A stretch of DNA of 64,000 bases, taken from contig NC_044277.2 of NCBI RefSeq assembly GCF_004027225.2, positions 29,898,995 to 29,962,994 of the forward strand. Direction: 5' to 3'. Source of the DNA: Strigops habroptila. Its lineage: Eukaryota > Chordata > Aves > Psittaciformes > Psittacidae. The position numbers were made by a program, and so were the translations under genes. This document shows positions 34,219 to 47,300 of this stretch, piece by piece (the stretch's first letter is position 1; each line of letters opens with the position of its first letter). The notes beneath the pieces were generated by a model. It saw only the letters and a program-made list of their open reading frames with translations. It searched no databases and had not been told where the DNA came from.

Positions 34219-34640
34219 ACTCAATTGTACGCTGTTGCCTGCTCTATAATACTTTTGTAGCCCACCAGCTAGATATCTTCAGGTCGCCAGCCATTGACCC
34301 TGACTTCCCTCCGATCATCACCTCAACAAAGAATGAATTTTGAGGAAACCAGACGAGCTCAGTAGTGACCAGATGAGTTTGGCGGTATCATCAGCAGGCA
34401 ACAACCCAACACTATGTACCGTCCCTCCTGCCCTGAAAGACTATTACAAGAGATGGAGCCTGACATCATGGACTGGATGAGTTCAGTAATTTTACAGGGA
34501 TTGGTCCATGGACTAGGGAATGATATCTTTCTCTGTGTGTGGGTGTATATATATGTGTATATATGGGACAGGGGTGATGGTGTGCTGAGAGATGTGGGAT
34601 CTGAGCATGACGTGAATGGTATGGAATAAGGGGTGGATAC
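34219..34640 (+). other. ERV 3' non-coding region between pol and 3' LTR
   Basis: 422 bp with no env-like ORF. It holds a TG/TA-rich stretch at 34533-34566. The purine-rich bases just before the LTR (ggaataaggggtgg, ending about 34636) are the likely polypurine tract for plus-strand priming. Confidence 0.6.
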
Positions 34641-35212
34641 TGTCCTGGGTTCAGCTATAGCAGTCATTTTTCTCCTGCTTAGTAGCTGGTGCAGTGCTGT
34701 GTTTTTTAACTTTCAGCCTGGGAACAACGCTGATAACACCGATGTTTTTAGTAGTTGCTTAGTAATGTTTATTCCAACCAAGGACTTTCTCAGTCTCATG
34801 CTTTGCCAGGGAGGAGGGGAAGCCGGGAGGAAGCAGAGACAGGACACCTGACCCAAACTAGCCAAAGGGGTATTCCATACCACAGCACGTCATGCCCAGT
34901 ATATAAACCGGGGGGAGTTACCTGGAAGGCCCAGATCACTGCTCGGGTCGGGCTGGGTATCGGTCGGCGGGTGGTGAGCAATTGTATCCTCTCCCCTTGT
35001 TATTTCACTAATTGTTATTATCATTGGTGGTAGCAGTAGTGGTTTTGTGTTATACCTTAGTTGCGGGACTGCTCTTATCTCAACCTGTGGGAGTTACATT
35101 CTTCCCATTCTCCTCCCCATCCCTCCGGGAGCGGGGGGAGGAAGAAGAGGGGGGGGGGAGTGAGCGAGCGGCTGTGTGGTTCTGAGTTGCCGGCTGGGCT
35201 CAAACCACGACA
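34641..35212 (+). repeat. 3' LTR of the ERVL provirus
   Basis: 572 bp, TGTCCTGGG to CACGACA, matching the 5' LTR apart from about eight substitutions and a different purine run near 35130-35160. It carries the same TATA box. It is followed by the right GACT target duplicate. Confidence 0.92.
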
Positions 35213-35216
35213 GACT
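35213..35216 (+). repeat. Target-site duplication GACT, right copy
   Basis: Matches 27808-27811. The repeat is four bases; a five-base duplication, more usual for ERVL, would need a mismatch. Confidence 0.7.
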
Positions 35217-35807
35217 AAATACTGTTGTATTACAACAGCCTGTTGTTCCCTGGTTCAGAATAAGGTTGTTTTATCTGGTGAAAATAATTTTTCCACAGAA
35301 CTACTCTAAGAAATTTGTGGTATTCACAATAAAGGCCTCAAGAATGGTGGGATATGCTTCAAAGAACCATATACGTCTCCATGGACTGGAATAAGACCAC
35401 TGTACTGAATCCATGAAACCCAGTGTGCCCTACTGCTAATGGTGAGGGAAGAGGTTAAAAGCAAAGCAAGCATACTGTTATGCTTTCCTCATATACACCC
35501 CCTCCAGCTCCCCATTTATTTATGGTGAAGAGGCTTGAGGCAGGAGTAGGATCTTTGTAGAACTGTGATTGAGAATTCCACATACTCTCTTTAGCTCTTG
35601 ATGCAAGAAATTACAACTTCAATTCCAAACACTGAAAAAAACCAACCCAAACCCAACCCATAAATCTTATGTAATAGGAAACAGATTTCCCAATATTGTA
35701 CTGCAGATAGGAGAATGTAACCACTATTGTAAGGACTTCTCTAGAAGTCCCTTCTACTGAAAGAAGTCTTCAGGAGACTGAGGATTAAATTCGGGGTTTT
35801 TCGTTTC

Positions 35808-35858
35808 TTAGGCTTTTTTTTTTTTTTCTTAGGCTTTTTTTTTTTTTTTTTTTTTTTT
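35808..35858. repeat. Duplicated CTTAGGC(T)n tract
   Basis: A 20-bp unit, CTTAGGC plus 13 T, at 35808 is followed by a second copy at 35828 whose T run has expanded to 24. It is a slippage product. Confidence 0.85.
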
Positions 35859-37299
35859 AGCAACGGTCAAAAGGCAAGATGGATTTCCTAATAACCACTT
35901 GGCAAGGAAAGGTCAGTGGGAATTAAAAGAAAAACACACAGATGCAGTATTAGCTACTACAAAACTGTCAGTCCAGTCATCTTAAATGACTTGAGCAGCA
36001 GCCCACAACTTAAATCTTGAGTCAAATCAAGCAGTTTTAGGCCTATCCTGGGAAAAAGACCAAGGTTACATCCAGAGCAGGAATTTAAATTGACAGATTA
36101 TGAAATTGTGGATTTTTTTCTGATTGCTTCTCTTAATGAATATCTTTCCTGTGTAATCCTTGTTGCCAAATTTTCTGAGTCACCACTTACATGCAAAGAC
36201 TAAGTGCTTAAGTGCAGCTGCTTGTGCTCTTTGAATTGTTCCTTCCATTTGAACATCTTCTCCGATCTCTCCTGAAACTACAAATCTAACAACAATAAAC
36301 TGCTCTGCAGGAATGGGTGAAGGGATGAAAACCTTGCAGGGTATCACCACTGTGCCTAGCTCTCTGCCACTGTCATTTATGTATTTATTTATTTGGCCAC
36401 AGTAAATAAGGAATATGAGTAGGTCAGATCCAAGATTTATAAATACATGGAATTTATGGGAAGGTGTCAAGGGAAAAAGCTTAGCTTTTTAAGTAAGTAA
36501 AAGGAATTTTAGCACTGTTGTTGCAAGGGATTATGAGAAGGCAAAAAGGGGTGACTAACCCCTGCAAGCAGGAGAACGTTGCACATTTCTAACAGCAAGA
36601 ATGATTTAGGTATTCTGTGGTTTATAATGAGAAGGAAGAATTTCTGGTGTTTAGGAAGCTAGGTTAAGGAAGGCCACTGTAGTTCTTTAGCTAAAGATGC
36701 AGAAATAAACCTCTCCTGTCTTGTTACATGTTTCCTTCCAGTTTCATCTCTTCAGCCTTGTGCTGAGCAGAAGAGATGATGGCTTTATGACAGATTTCAT
36801 TCAGCAGCTCCTTAGATTTTTATTGGGTTGGGTTTTTCTGGTTGGTTGGTTTTTTCTCTCCTGCTACCTAATCAGAATGGTTTATGGTGAACTAGAATAA
36901 AGAGGAAGCCAGCATGTGGAATATTGTGGAAACTCAGAGGTCACAAGATTTTGCAGACTCCTGACACATAACTAAATTTCATATAGAATGAACGGAAAAT
37001 ATATCTGCCTTCCTCTGAAGAGGGTGTGGTAAAGTAAACATAAAAGCCCAGCAGGAGGAACTTTCCCTAAAATGAGGAAAGAAAAGAGGAATTGGTCTCT
37101 ACTTATCTGTATTTAGTAAAAAAAAAATCAGAAACCCAAACCCTTTATTACAATTTCTGCTCACGTAAGTGAATTTCACAGAAAAAGTGTAACTTCTGCT
37201 TTTTTCCTGCTTAATCATATCATCAAGAAAACAGTGCTCTAACCTATTGAAGAACAAACCCAGATCAAGTTTAGGTTATATATTATACCTTACAGCCTT

Positions 37300-37354
37300 A
37301 AAAAAAAAAAAAAAAAAAACAAAAAAAAAAAACCCAAAAAAACAAAAAAAAAAA
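37300..37354. repeat. A-rich simple repeat with interspersed C
   Basis: An A20 run followed by A-runs broken by C and CCC. Similar AAACCC-type strings occur at 35638-35660 and 37785-37810 nearby. These are probably simple-sequence expansion. Confidence 0.8.
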
Positions 37355-37641
37355 CATATAGTTGGGAAAAAGAAGAGATACAGTTAATTATTTTTCAAGG
37401 TGACCAAGGAATCCAAATTTCACCTCACAAGACAATTAAAACCCCCTATCCTTTGAAAAGAATAACTAAATGTTCTCTCCCAGCGACTAGAAGACAGGGG
37501 ATGGTTCTCCCAGCAGGTCTGGTGTACTTGAGACCAAAGACCTCAAAATATTCATAAGGTTCAAATGATGTTACTTACCCCGTGCTATTTTAGTTAATAC
37601 AATTTCACATTTGGCTACAAAAATGTGTACGTCACAAAACG

Positions 37642-37665
37642 TTTTATTGGTATATTTGCTTTATT
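37642..37665 (-). terminator. ZC2HC1A: Paired poly(A) signals, probable end of ZC2HC1A
   Basis: On the minus strand AATAAA occurs twice within 24 bases (plus-strand TTTATT at 37660 and TTTATT at 37642), followed by a T/G-rich stretch. This is the most convincing distal poly(A) region below the ZC2HC1A stop codon, and would give a 3'UTR of about 5.7 kb. Nearer single hexamers (around 38700 and 42398) are possible alternatives. Confidence 0.4.
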
Positions 37666-40600
37666 GTTAACAAGTGGCAAATTAGCACTAGGTGGTGATT
37701 TACATTTATTAAGTTAAACAGAACTGACACTTTAAAATAAACATATATACCAAATAAGATGCAAACAAACCCAAGGATTCTAAAAAAAAAAAAAAAACCC
37801 CAAACCCAAAAGCCCCTGGATGGTCATAAACACAAATATTCAATGTATGAGGGGCAAGGCAAACATAATAAATGCAATGTTAACAGAATTAATCACCTCA
37901 AACACATGAATGAACACTTCATTTAAAAACATGAAATATCAATAAATAAACTTATGAAGATACATAGTAAGTATCATATAAAGGATGAACACTGGGAGTT
38001 AGAGCAATCATACAATGTAGGTATTGTAACAGTCTTAGAATGTTCAACACTTTACACATCAGACCCAAATCCATTCACGCTTCTGCCAGAAATCCAAATA
38101 CGGAGCTATGGTAAACCACGCACTACTATTTAGAACTTCAGTTCAATATTCAGTTATCTTAAACTAACTATTTGATTTGCTAACTTAAAAGTTAATGTTC
38201 AAGTTGGAGAAATTGATTATTTTTGTAAAAAAGAAAAACTAATTAAAAGAAAGTATGAATAAGCTGTTTTCTGGCAACATGGAATGGAATGGGGCTAAGT
38301 AGGATTCTCCAGAAACCTGCATTCTGGAATGACGTAACAAAAAAAACCCACTCCACTGAACTAGTATGAAAGAGTAATCTCTTATATTGTGAACATTGGG
38401 AAGAAAATACCAATCAAACATTTCAACAACATAATTAGGTAACATCAAACCTTACCAGAGAGTTGGAAAAAAACAAAACAAAACCCAAAACCATCAGCAA
38501 AACCATCAAAAGTTGGAATGACCAGTACTTGAAAGGCAATAAAACTATTTTCACCAGAGTCATCAAAACCAATTTCACCAAAGATGAAAATTCTACCCTG
38601 TCATACAATCCATGTAATTATTCATAGCTTAGTCAAACTGGAAAGAGCAAAAAGTGCTCTTACAAAACACCAATATTAAAGGAAAAGTTGTAACAAGTTT
38701 ATTCCTTGCACATATACAAAGTCTATGAGCTGGCATCCAGCACTTCTGGAGAACTTTGTGATACATAGACAATACCACTTCATTTTATACTCAAAATAAT
38801 TACATAGCCTACATCAGTGTGCAGTGCTACATGCCTTATTAGTGTTTAAACTACTGCAGCCACACCTCCTTCCACTGATTTGGTCAGTGTGCATCATGAA
38901 ACTTTCCTTTTTGCACACTGCATTTCAGGCACTAACTCTCTCAGCTGCAATGGCAAGTTACAAGCCCAATGACTTGCTCAGCTCTTGGAATCCATTTGAG
39001 AGCCATCAGCCCATGGACCCTGCTACCTGCAGCCCAGGGAAGAGCTGGAGCTGTGGGAGGCATAGCACCAACAGCACCATGGAGAGCTCCCCACATCTCC
39101 CACCCTCCAACGACTCCTCAAGCCTCAAAACTGCCGAAATGGTCATTTTGTAGGTACGAGCTGAAATAGGGAAGTGCTTCCCCACGCCCACCTCCCTGGG
39201 GTGGTGTGTAAGACTGACGGCATAACTATCCACATAAGCATATACTTAATTTGCTGTATATTTAGAGATTCCAGTTCTGAAACTACCTAGGGAGTGAGCA
39301 TCATGCATAAATATAAACCTGTGTAAGATACACCATATAAAGATTAAACCTTATGCTATATTGTTTTTACTGTTGAAGCTGGTATTTTCATTATTCCATT
39401 GCACTTACATCAGTTCAAACGATCCTGCACTCATTCAGGCACAGATATATCCCTTGTACAACAGACATCACAAAAGCAGAATGGGAGTGCAAACACCCTC
39501 AGGCCAGACTCCCAAACAAGCCTCCTCCTTGTTTCTTTATATGGATTTGACCTTTGACTTTTTTTCTTTTTCTATTTTCAATTGAATGGAATAACCTTAA
39601 TAAGCACATTAGGAAGATATAGTGGCAGACAGTAAAAGAAAGTCTGTCATAGGGTCAGACACCGATACAGAAATCATTAAAGCAGTCACATCAAAAAATT
39701 TCACTTTAAATGGACAGTAATTACATTAGCCTACTGCCTGAGGCTTCATAATCCTCCAGGAGCACTCAGTCCTTGTTTGTACCAACTCTGCTTTAGTGAA
39801 ACAACTTTTTACATTTGTGTAACTTATCAGTTCTCACAAACCACATGCTTGCTCACATGCACACCCTAAATATACACACACAGAGAACTGCAAATACAGA
39901 TGCTACCTAATTTTACACATGAACTCTAAGGAATTTGGGCTATTTAACTTGGGCTTTCAAGTTAAATATCTGTCAACAAGGCATCCAGAGGATGACACTA
40001 GCTAAGCTTAGACTCATCAATGAAGTGCATCAGTGGTGCATAGTTCATCTACCAGTTTTATCTTCACAATTAGCAACGTTTTGATTCTTGAGACATTTTG
40101 GAACACTCTCCTTTTAGTATATGTATACCTGCTTCTTCCTCCCATGAAAACCAAGATATAAAAGCAGGGGGAGGGCTAGGGAAACAGGTTTTGGTTATAG
40201 GTCACTAACATACCTAAAAATTCAAAATTCAGAGTCCACCTCCCTTAACAGATTATCTTTTTCTTTAAATATAACAAATTTGTTCCCCATATTCAGTTCT
40301 GCAGGGGCATTATGAAAATATATGAAATCGATTATTTCCTAACAAACATTCCATTGTGTGGTGCTACATTTCTCCCCACTGGGCTGCTCTACGATCTCAG
40401 GAATTCCCATCAGGCCTTGGCCTTTGTGTAACTAGTTGGGTGCTGTATCAGGCACTCTTGCAAGGGAGGCACTGGCCGTACCAGGGACTCCTGTTGCCTG
40501 GCCAAGGTGGCAAAGCAAGGGCAGGGATAATCAGTCATCCCCTGATAGCCTTGCAACATTCCTTTGCTCAATCATAGCCTCAGTGGAACAGATACCATTG

Positions 40601-43367
40601 TTACTGGAGTGCTGAAAAATTTCTAGTAGTTACCAACTCAGAATGTGGCCAAGATGGAAATTTACCCATGACTAAAGCCAATCATTTCATGACCCTATAA
40701 ACAGTGGTCCAAAGTGAGGCCCTTCGGTCACTCCTGGATTACAGTGGGATGCAACCAGCAGCTCTCCCTGAATGGGATGCCCCTTGGAGCTTACGCTCAA
40801 GTTTGTGCTAACCATCGCTGACAGCAACAAACGGAAGCTGGGCTGAAGACTCCCTACTCCTTGAGGCTCAACCCTCGCCCATTGAGAAATGCAGAGACAT
40901 TTGATGTAAATATTTCACTGAACCTCAGGGGAATTTTTAATGGATACCTTTATACGTCTCTGTACCTGCATGTAAATTGATTGAGACACTACACAGCAAG
41001 TGTAGTAACTCCTACTGACTCACTATGCAAAATGTTAAAACCACAGACTGCTGCTGTGGGGGTCCACTCCGAAGCTCTTGACTCAATGGGAGGAAACCTG
41101 CCACCTACAATTCACAGGAGAAACAGTCGATATGTTTTTTCTACAGTTACAGCAATCCTGGAAAACCTGGAAAGTATTTATTTCTTACTAAACTTTCCCT
41201 TCACAGAAAGCATTTTCAATAAATAGTAAAATGTATTTTTCCAGTAAAAACAAGAACTGGAAGTTCATCAAGCCAGATAAGGGATTTGGTTTCTCAGTAG
41301 ATTCACTAACTGATCCAACTTCTTCTGGATCTTTGCTGATAGACACTTGGTTTGCAGTAATTCATTCTGCAGAACTCTATGGCCCAATTTTCTAAAGCAG
41401 GCTTACATACGCAAAGGATGCAGGATTCCATTTTTTCCAACTACAGATATGAATATGCCAAAATATGGATCCTAAAACCTAAACTACTTCGAGCATCATT
41501 TGGCTGTGATTTGTCAGTTCTAACTATCATTACCAGCCACCCACCCTACCATGCTCAGTAGCCAGCTTAATGCAAATTATAATAAAACGAAACTATACTA
41601 ACGAAGGATAATTTCTAAAAACAATTTTGTATAAAAAGTGTAAGAGAATTCCACACCATTGTACTAATTATAAACAAGCAATAATTTGTGGCTTACAACA
41701 TGACTAGTCAAGGCTCTTAAATCTCTCATCTTCCAAGACTAGAACCTGCTTTAGAGATGCTTTTCCTCAGTCTTGCTCTCTTCAAAATTGGCCCCATTGA
41801 TAGTAATCACAAGTTTTGAGAATGCAAACAATGATCCTAACGCTGTCATGGAACACTACATTATATTTTGCATAAACTACAAAGAAATTATATGAATAGA
41901 TACCAATGGTGTTTGTGAGCTGAAAGTAACCATTTCTGAGTGCATTTATTGTGTGAAAGGCACAATTAAGTTCTTTCAGATTGTTCCTGCACACATGACT
42001 AAGATGGTGTCTGTACTTTGAAGCAAAACTTCACAAAACAAATTACTACATTAAGATACAAGTTAAGTGATTTGGCTTGTGAATGGTTTTAATATCTGGT
42101 GTAATTTATAAAAAGAAAAACAACAACAAGAGCTTCCAGGGCCTGACCTTTCTTCCCAATGAATTAATGCAAAGTCCATTACTAACTTCAAGAGACCGCT
42201 CTTCAGAGCCCAGAAATACAGAAAATAGCAAAAAACCCACGTAAGGTATTAACACATCAACCTATGGAGCACAGTTACTCCATCATGTACTCATATGTAA
42301 GCTGTGCTTTTTGCACAGGAATAAGAATAAAAACCAGTCACTGCTTACATCAAGTTCTACTGCTTTAATAACATACATTTTTAATAGAACTCTTCCTTTT
42401 TATTGTATTGGATACATCTAGAAGGCTTTTTTCCAAAATAAGAGTTCAACATTTAGGGAGGACAAGCATAGACTTTGTTTTTCCTTCAAGAAATGAGGGA
42501 AGAGAAAAAAGGAGCAGGATCTTTGGAAACCTTTAAATGCAAAAAGCACAAAACTTCTAGATATGCTAGTTGTGGTGGAGCACAGGAGGACAAAGACAAG
42601 TATTTCTCAGCAAAAAGAACCTAATAAAATCATGATACCATAGTTTCCTTATAAATACATAAAAATATTAACATGTTCTTATTGGAAAACAGAACACGGA
42701 AAGCCACAAACGAAAATCTTGCTTTTTTTCTTACATGTGAACAGAATCCTCAGGTAGTTTTTCACTTCGATTCTTTAAAAAATCCTAGGAAGTAACTGGA
42801 AAGTCCAATTAGAACATTACTATTAAAGAGTTTTAAGGGATGCAGACTTTTTGCTCTTTTAGCTAGGAATTTATAAGGAGTTGCTTATGTTGTTCTCACT
42901 TAGACCACAGCATCTAAGTTACTATCACATATGAAGGAAATATTTCCACTGAGACACTTTTGAAGCCCAAATTTTTCCATGGCTAGTTCCCTATGGGTAT
43001 TATCCTATTAGATAAAGAATTATTTAAATCGCTTATCTAGTAGGATTTATACAAAAAATAACACTTAACCACTTCTGCTACTTAAGTTACTTAACACATT
43101 TTTACCTTAATTTTAAATATTTCCAGAGATTAAAGAGTATTTCCTTGAACGGCACAGTTTTAGGTACCTGCTGTTTTTATATACAGTATATATATTTCTT
43201 TATAAATTAATGTGTAACCAGAAGATTGCACTCAGAAAATTACAATATGATGTTTCATCATGTTTGCTGCATGAAGTCTAACTGGAAGGAGTGCTCTAGT
43301 TTTCCATGCAGCAGTATATAGCAGATGCTTCCTACTTCCTATTTTCTTTTTGATTTTAAGAATACGT
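37666..43367 (-). other. ZC2HC1A: Probable ZC2HC1A 3' untranslated region
   Basis: 5.7 kb directly downstream (minus strand) of the ZC2HC1A stop codon with no repeat element, no splice-bounded coding exon and no other gene. Lack of interspersed repeats over this length is compatible with a long UTR but does not prove it. The true end could be nearer the stop codon. Confidence 0.4.
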
Positions 43368-43551
43368 TCACACAACCATTCTTCGAATTCCACACTCACA
43401 GCAAAACTTTGCCCATTCCACTGGATACCTTGTTCCACATTCATGGCAGAACTTTGATAAATGTACAGGTGAATTTCCTTCACTGCTTTTTGAACTTCCA
43501 TTGACTGAGGATGTGCAGTCTCCACTGTCATACCCAATTTTACTGTCAGAC
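43368..43551 (-). CDS. ZC2HC1A: ZC2HC1A last coding exon (gene-level annotation)
   Basis: 60 codons plus TGA. It encodes the C-terminus with two paired CxxC motifs (KFCHECG and FCCECGIRR), a zinc-ribbon-like end matching human ZC2HC1A almost residue for residue after the variable Ser/Gly-rich part. The gene encodes a zinc-finger protein with two C2HC fingers of identical spacing (C-x2-C-x11-H-x3-C); its molecular role is not well established. Eight canonical coding exons are in the window with concordant phases (2-2, 0, 0, 1, 0, 1, 2, 2 read 5' to 3' along the exon starts), and the first exon lies beyond 64000. The acceptor is TTTTCAG, phase 2 junction. Confidence 0.93.
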
Positions 43552-44257
43552 CTGAAAATCCCCAGATAAAGAACATTCTATGTAACTCACTTCAGTATAA
43601 CTTGATGCAAAATTATTCTAATCCTTGCAGTGAATTACTGCTATTGTTACTGTTACCTTACACTTCCTGTTTATTTACAGTGGTATATCTTATAAGATAT
43701 ACAGTGGTACACCTTATACTTTACATAGTCTCCCCTACTTATCTCCAGAAACTTACCTTCCCTGCAGGAAAACAAAAAAATATGCCAAAAATTTAGAACT
43801 AGGATCAAATATTTGATTTGCTAGTTAAATGGAGTGTTGGAAAACTTAAAACTTAGCTTGTCAAAACAAGAAAGGCTAAAATACAATACAGCAATACAAT
43901 TTTTATCCTACCCTTTAAAAGGGCAAACAACAGAATTTCTGTGCTTAGCATGCAATGAAATTAAATTTCAACTGAACCACTCATCATTTGAAAGACCATT
44001 CACTTATTTTTTTTCAACACCTCTCCTAAGATGTTTTTGACATTTCTAATAGTCTTGTGTGCACACCCAAGACAGCTGATGACAAAGGTGTTGTCAGATG
44101 ACAAATATACAAGATATATTCAGTATATTAAACATGCTAAATAATATTGATCATGAGTTACCTATTATCTGCAGAGAACAATATTTTCTTTTGTAATAAG
44201 TACCCCCCTTTAATGAAGGTTCTATTGCTGACAAAAATTCACAAAATTCAAAGGTAC
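43552..44257 (-). other. ZC2HC1A: ZC2HC1A intron 8
   Basis: A 706-bp intron with donor GTACCT (weak at +4 to +6) and acceptor TTTTCAG. No repeat recognised. Confidence 0.8.
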
Positions 44258-44365
44258 CTTGAGTAACTGTCTGAATTACTAGTTTTTCTTTTGTTTGTTA
44301 GAGCACCTGTGCTCATGGTTCTTGCCACACTAGGAGGGGTTGATGTCCGTGGTTTTGTTGCACCT
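44258..44365 (-). CDS. ZC2HC1A: ZC2HC1A coding exon 8
   Basis: 108 bp, entering and leaving at phase 2. It encodes KPRTSTPPSVAR and GALTNKRKT, clearly equivalent to the human KPRNSTPPSLAR and LTNKRKT. The acceptor is TTTTAG at 44366-44367 and the phase rules out the AG two bases further on. The Ser/Thr/Pro-rich content suggests a disordered linker. Confidence 0.9.
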
Positions 44366-47300
44366 CTAAAACAGAACAAACATCTGATGATTTATATATA
44401 CACAGAAATACATAAAGAATATACATTTACAAATGATACAAAAGAAATGAGTTCAACAATCTACACATCAATTAACTGCATGAAAAATATAACTTGTTTC
44501 CTCCCAGGAGCAGACAGAAGAGCTCAGCATGAACTTGCATGGTTTGGACTGAATATGACTTCAACCTTACAATGAGAAACAAAACAGAACAGCACGCCCC
44601 TTCTCGTTCATGTGTTTTACTTGCTTTCACACCAAAATACATGTAGATCCTGCAGTATTGGTGGTTTAGTATGTCCTAATGTCTAGCTTGACAAACTACA
44701 AGTCACTTTTTAGGACTGGCTGGGCTTTCAGAGAAATAGAGAGCAGCTGACTGCACATCTTAAAAGTTTAAAAACAAAAAAAAAAAATTAGTAGGAACAC
44801 CATATTCTCAATACTTTGTGATCAATATGAAATGAGTCACAAGACTTCTTTTCTCCATAGCCCCAGACTTTATTTAGGATGCATACTTCTTAGATAATGC
44901 TGTAGATCCCCTTTCTTCAAAGCATAAATATTGTATTTATAAATAGGAGGAAAGATAGTCTATCCAGCTGGGCATTAGGACCTAATTTTTTTTTCTAGCC
45001 TGTTCTTGAAATCAGCTTCAACAACAGGACCACACTGCTATGAAAACTGCTTTCCTCAGACTCGTGGGTTTTATGAGAAGCCAGTATGCAACAAATAGCA
45101 CACCGTAAACATTCAGAACATCTCACTACTTACTTTATGACTACTGAAACATCAGAATTCCCTGAAAAATCTGCATAGCACTAAGAAAGAGAGATTGGAA
45201 GTGGCATCCTTTTATCATCAGTAACCAAGGACAGAGTTTTTCATCACTATTCAAAAGAATTACTATTCACTGGGATTTCTTCTTCAGCAAGACTTTAATG
45301 ACTGATATCTTGCTCATGACCTGCCAAGTTTTTCTGTTCTCATTCTTGGAACACCAATGCATAAATGAAATTTAAGTTGGGATTGGCTCATGGACATTAA
45401 AATAAAATTAAAATAAGACTCCATTTTAAAAAATTGTCACCAAGAGCCCAATTGGCAACAAAAATCCAGAAGTGATTTTTAATTTTTTCTTCCCTTCAAT
45501 GAATCTAACTGTTCATTTCAGAATAATAAATAACTTAGCCTTGGCTTGGTTTTCAAAGTGTGAAAACGCATTCAAATCCAGTAACTTCAAATGCAACATT
45601 GACACAACTGAGGAACAATGTAAGAACTCCTGAATTTTAGACATGTTGCATAAAACATTTCTTCTTTCACGTTTATGAGCATAGACTAAAGATGGCTTTT
45701 CAGCTTAAGTGGAAACACTTCAGGGGAAAAGTGGTCAAATGATTCATTATGAAAGTTGAAATCAGGAACTAAATTTAAGATTAAATCAAGTGATATTATA
45801 TTTAACTAAAGTATTCAAGTTTAACAAGAATGGCTTCTACATGCAACAGGTAGAGTGGAACCATCAAAGATTTTGACTCACTGGGCAGAACACCAACCTC
45901 CCCCCTTAGTTTTCCTGTCTGCCCAACTTCTTCAGCAAGGAGATTCTAAAGATGGTTTTATAAAAAAAAAATAAAATAATAAAAATACTGTGCAGACTGA
46001 AAAGCCCTACATAAGTTATATCAGAATTAAATCTATTCAAAGTCATGTCTTTTATCTTGGAACTCTGTAATGCCTGACAGTTCTAAATGTAACCTAAATT
46101 ACACAGTTACAAATAGGCGCAACAGTATAGATGCTAAATTCTCTATTTTATGTTATTTCCCTCATCTCATTTTACACTGAAGAGAGACCTTTGCTTGTAA
46201 TTGAGTAAAATTCGTTAGAGCTCAATAGGGGAAAGAACATTCTGTACTGTTACTTTGTTACGGAAGCTGGAAAAGCATATGAAGAAAACCAGCTGTAGAC
46301 ACAGAAATGGTATAGATCATCACAGATTAAGGATGATCAGACTGTGATGTAAAGAACAGAATTGTGTCTCAGTTCCTGTTTAGACAACTGCAAGTAATTT
46401 AAAACATTTTTGTCACAAGTATTACTCAGTTTTCTCTGCATTTTCAACTTGGGATGAACATACTGCAATTAACAGCATTAATTTCTTAAACTGAAGTCTC
46501 TTCAGGGTGTACTTTGACTCAATCATTTTTGAACACTGTAATAGGAGTCCTAGATATTTGACAGAAATTAACATGAAAAATTGACCACTATTCTTTCTTG
46601 TATTTCAATTGTTCAGTTCTCTAAAATATATGTAATATACCCTCATCCCACTAGTTACTCTGAAAATTCACCTGACGCTTTAATGCTAAGTGTATACTAG
46701 AGAAATTTCCCAGAAATCAGTCTTAAAAACATGATTGGCTAGAAACACTAGTGGCATCTAGTACAGAACAGAGGCCACTGACTGAACTAGGAAAAAAAAA
46801 ATACATCAAAATATCGAAAAGCCACATTGAAAGTGCACTGTCTACCCTGTCTGTTGAGGGAGGCAGAGTCCCACAAAGAGGTAAAACATCATTCATTAAA
46901 GGTTTAACATGATGTCTTCATTCTGAAACGTTTAAACATAGCTTTCTGCATAATTTCTGCAGACTCTTTTCCCCAAATAGTTTTCTAAAAATAAAATTAA
47001 AAAAAAAAAAAAAAAAAACCCAACCCAAACCTATTTTTAAACTAGAAAATTTAATATGAGTCTTATAATTAACTGCAATGTTTTCTGAGATTTTTGATGA
47101 GTAAATCAGCAGAAGTAGCAGGCTACCATGGCCTACAACTTTATTCATCCCAGATCTAGACACATAATTAGCATCAGGTTTCATCTATATTTGATGACAA
47201 ATCTTGAAATTGCATCCTTAAGTTGCAATCCAGTCTCTAGAGACAGATGTTTTTCAACAGAGTTGGTCATTCCTGATTAACCCAACTTCTGCCACCACAG

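Larger units (their letters stand above)
27812..35212 (+). mobile_element. Near-complete ERVL-type endogenous retrovirus
   Basis: A 7.4-kb provirus in the same orientation as IL7, placed between the converging 3' ends of IL7 and ZC2HC1A. Order: 5' LTR, primer binding site, gag, protease, RT-RNase H-integrase, short 3' non-coding stretch, 3' LTR. No env or dUTPase was found. The pol and capsid segments resemble the ERVL (class III, MuERV-L-like) group, which is common in birds, and the LTR start TGTCCTGGGTTCAGC fits avian ERVL LTRs. The two LTRs differ by about eight substitutions plus length in a G run, so the insertion is recent. Breaks seen are one UAG between gag and protease and one frame change between protease and RT. 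It probably lacks autonomous entry functions because there is no env; whether it can still transpose is unknown. Confidence 0.9.
35217..37640. other. Intergenic sequence between the ERV and the end of ZC2HC1A
   Basis: AT-rich, with homopolymer-rich repeats annotated separately. A 96-codon minus-strand ORF at 36180-36470 has no recognised homology. No other gene or element is supported. Confidence 0.5.

Noticed and set aside
34219-34640. Search for env or dUTPase after ERV pol
   Set aside because: Only 422 bp separate pol from the 3' LTR and no frame is open for a meaningful length, so neither gene is present.
36180-36470. Minus-strand 96-codon ORF beyond the ZC2HC1A 3' end
   Set aside because: Fairly protein-like in places but with no recognised family, no splice sites in register and no conserved context. 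Probably chance.
38824-39169. Plus-strand ORFs of 66-109 codons within the ZC2HC1A 3'UTR region
   Set aside because: Overlapping alternative frames with no motif, lying antisense to the probable UTR. Treated as chance.
44960-45075. Weak CR1-like look of the stretch around a T run
   Set aside because: A few words resemble the CR1 3' region on the minus strand but no continuous match or tail could be followed.
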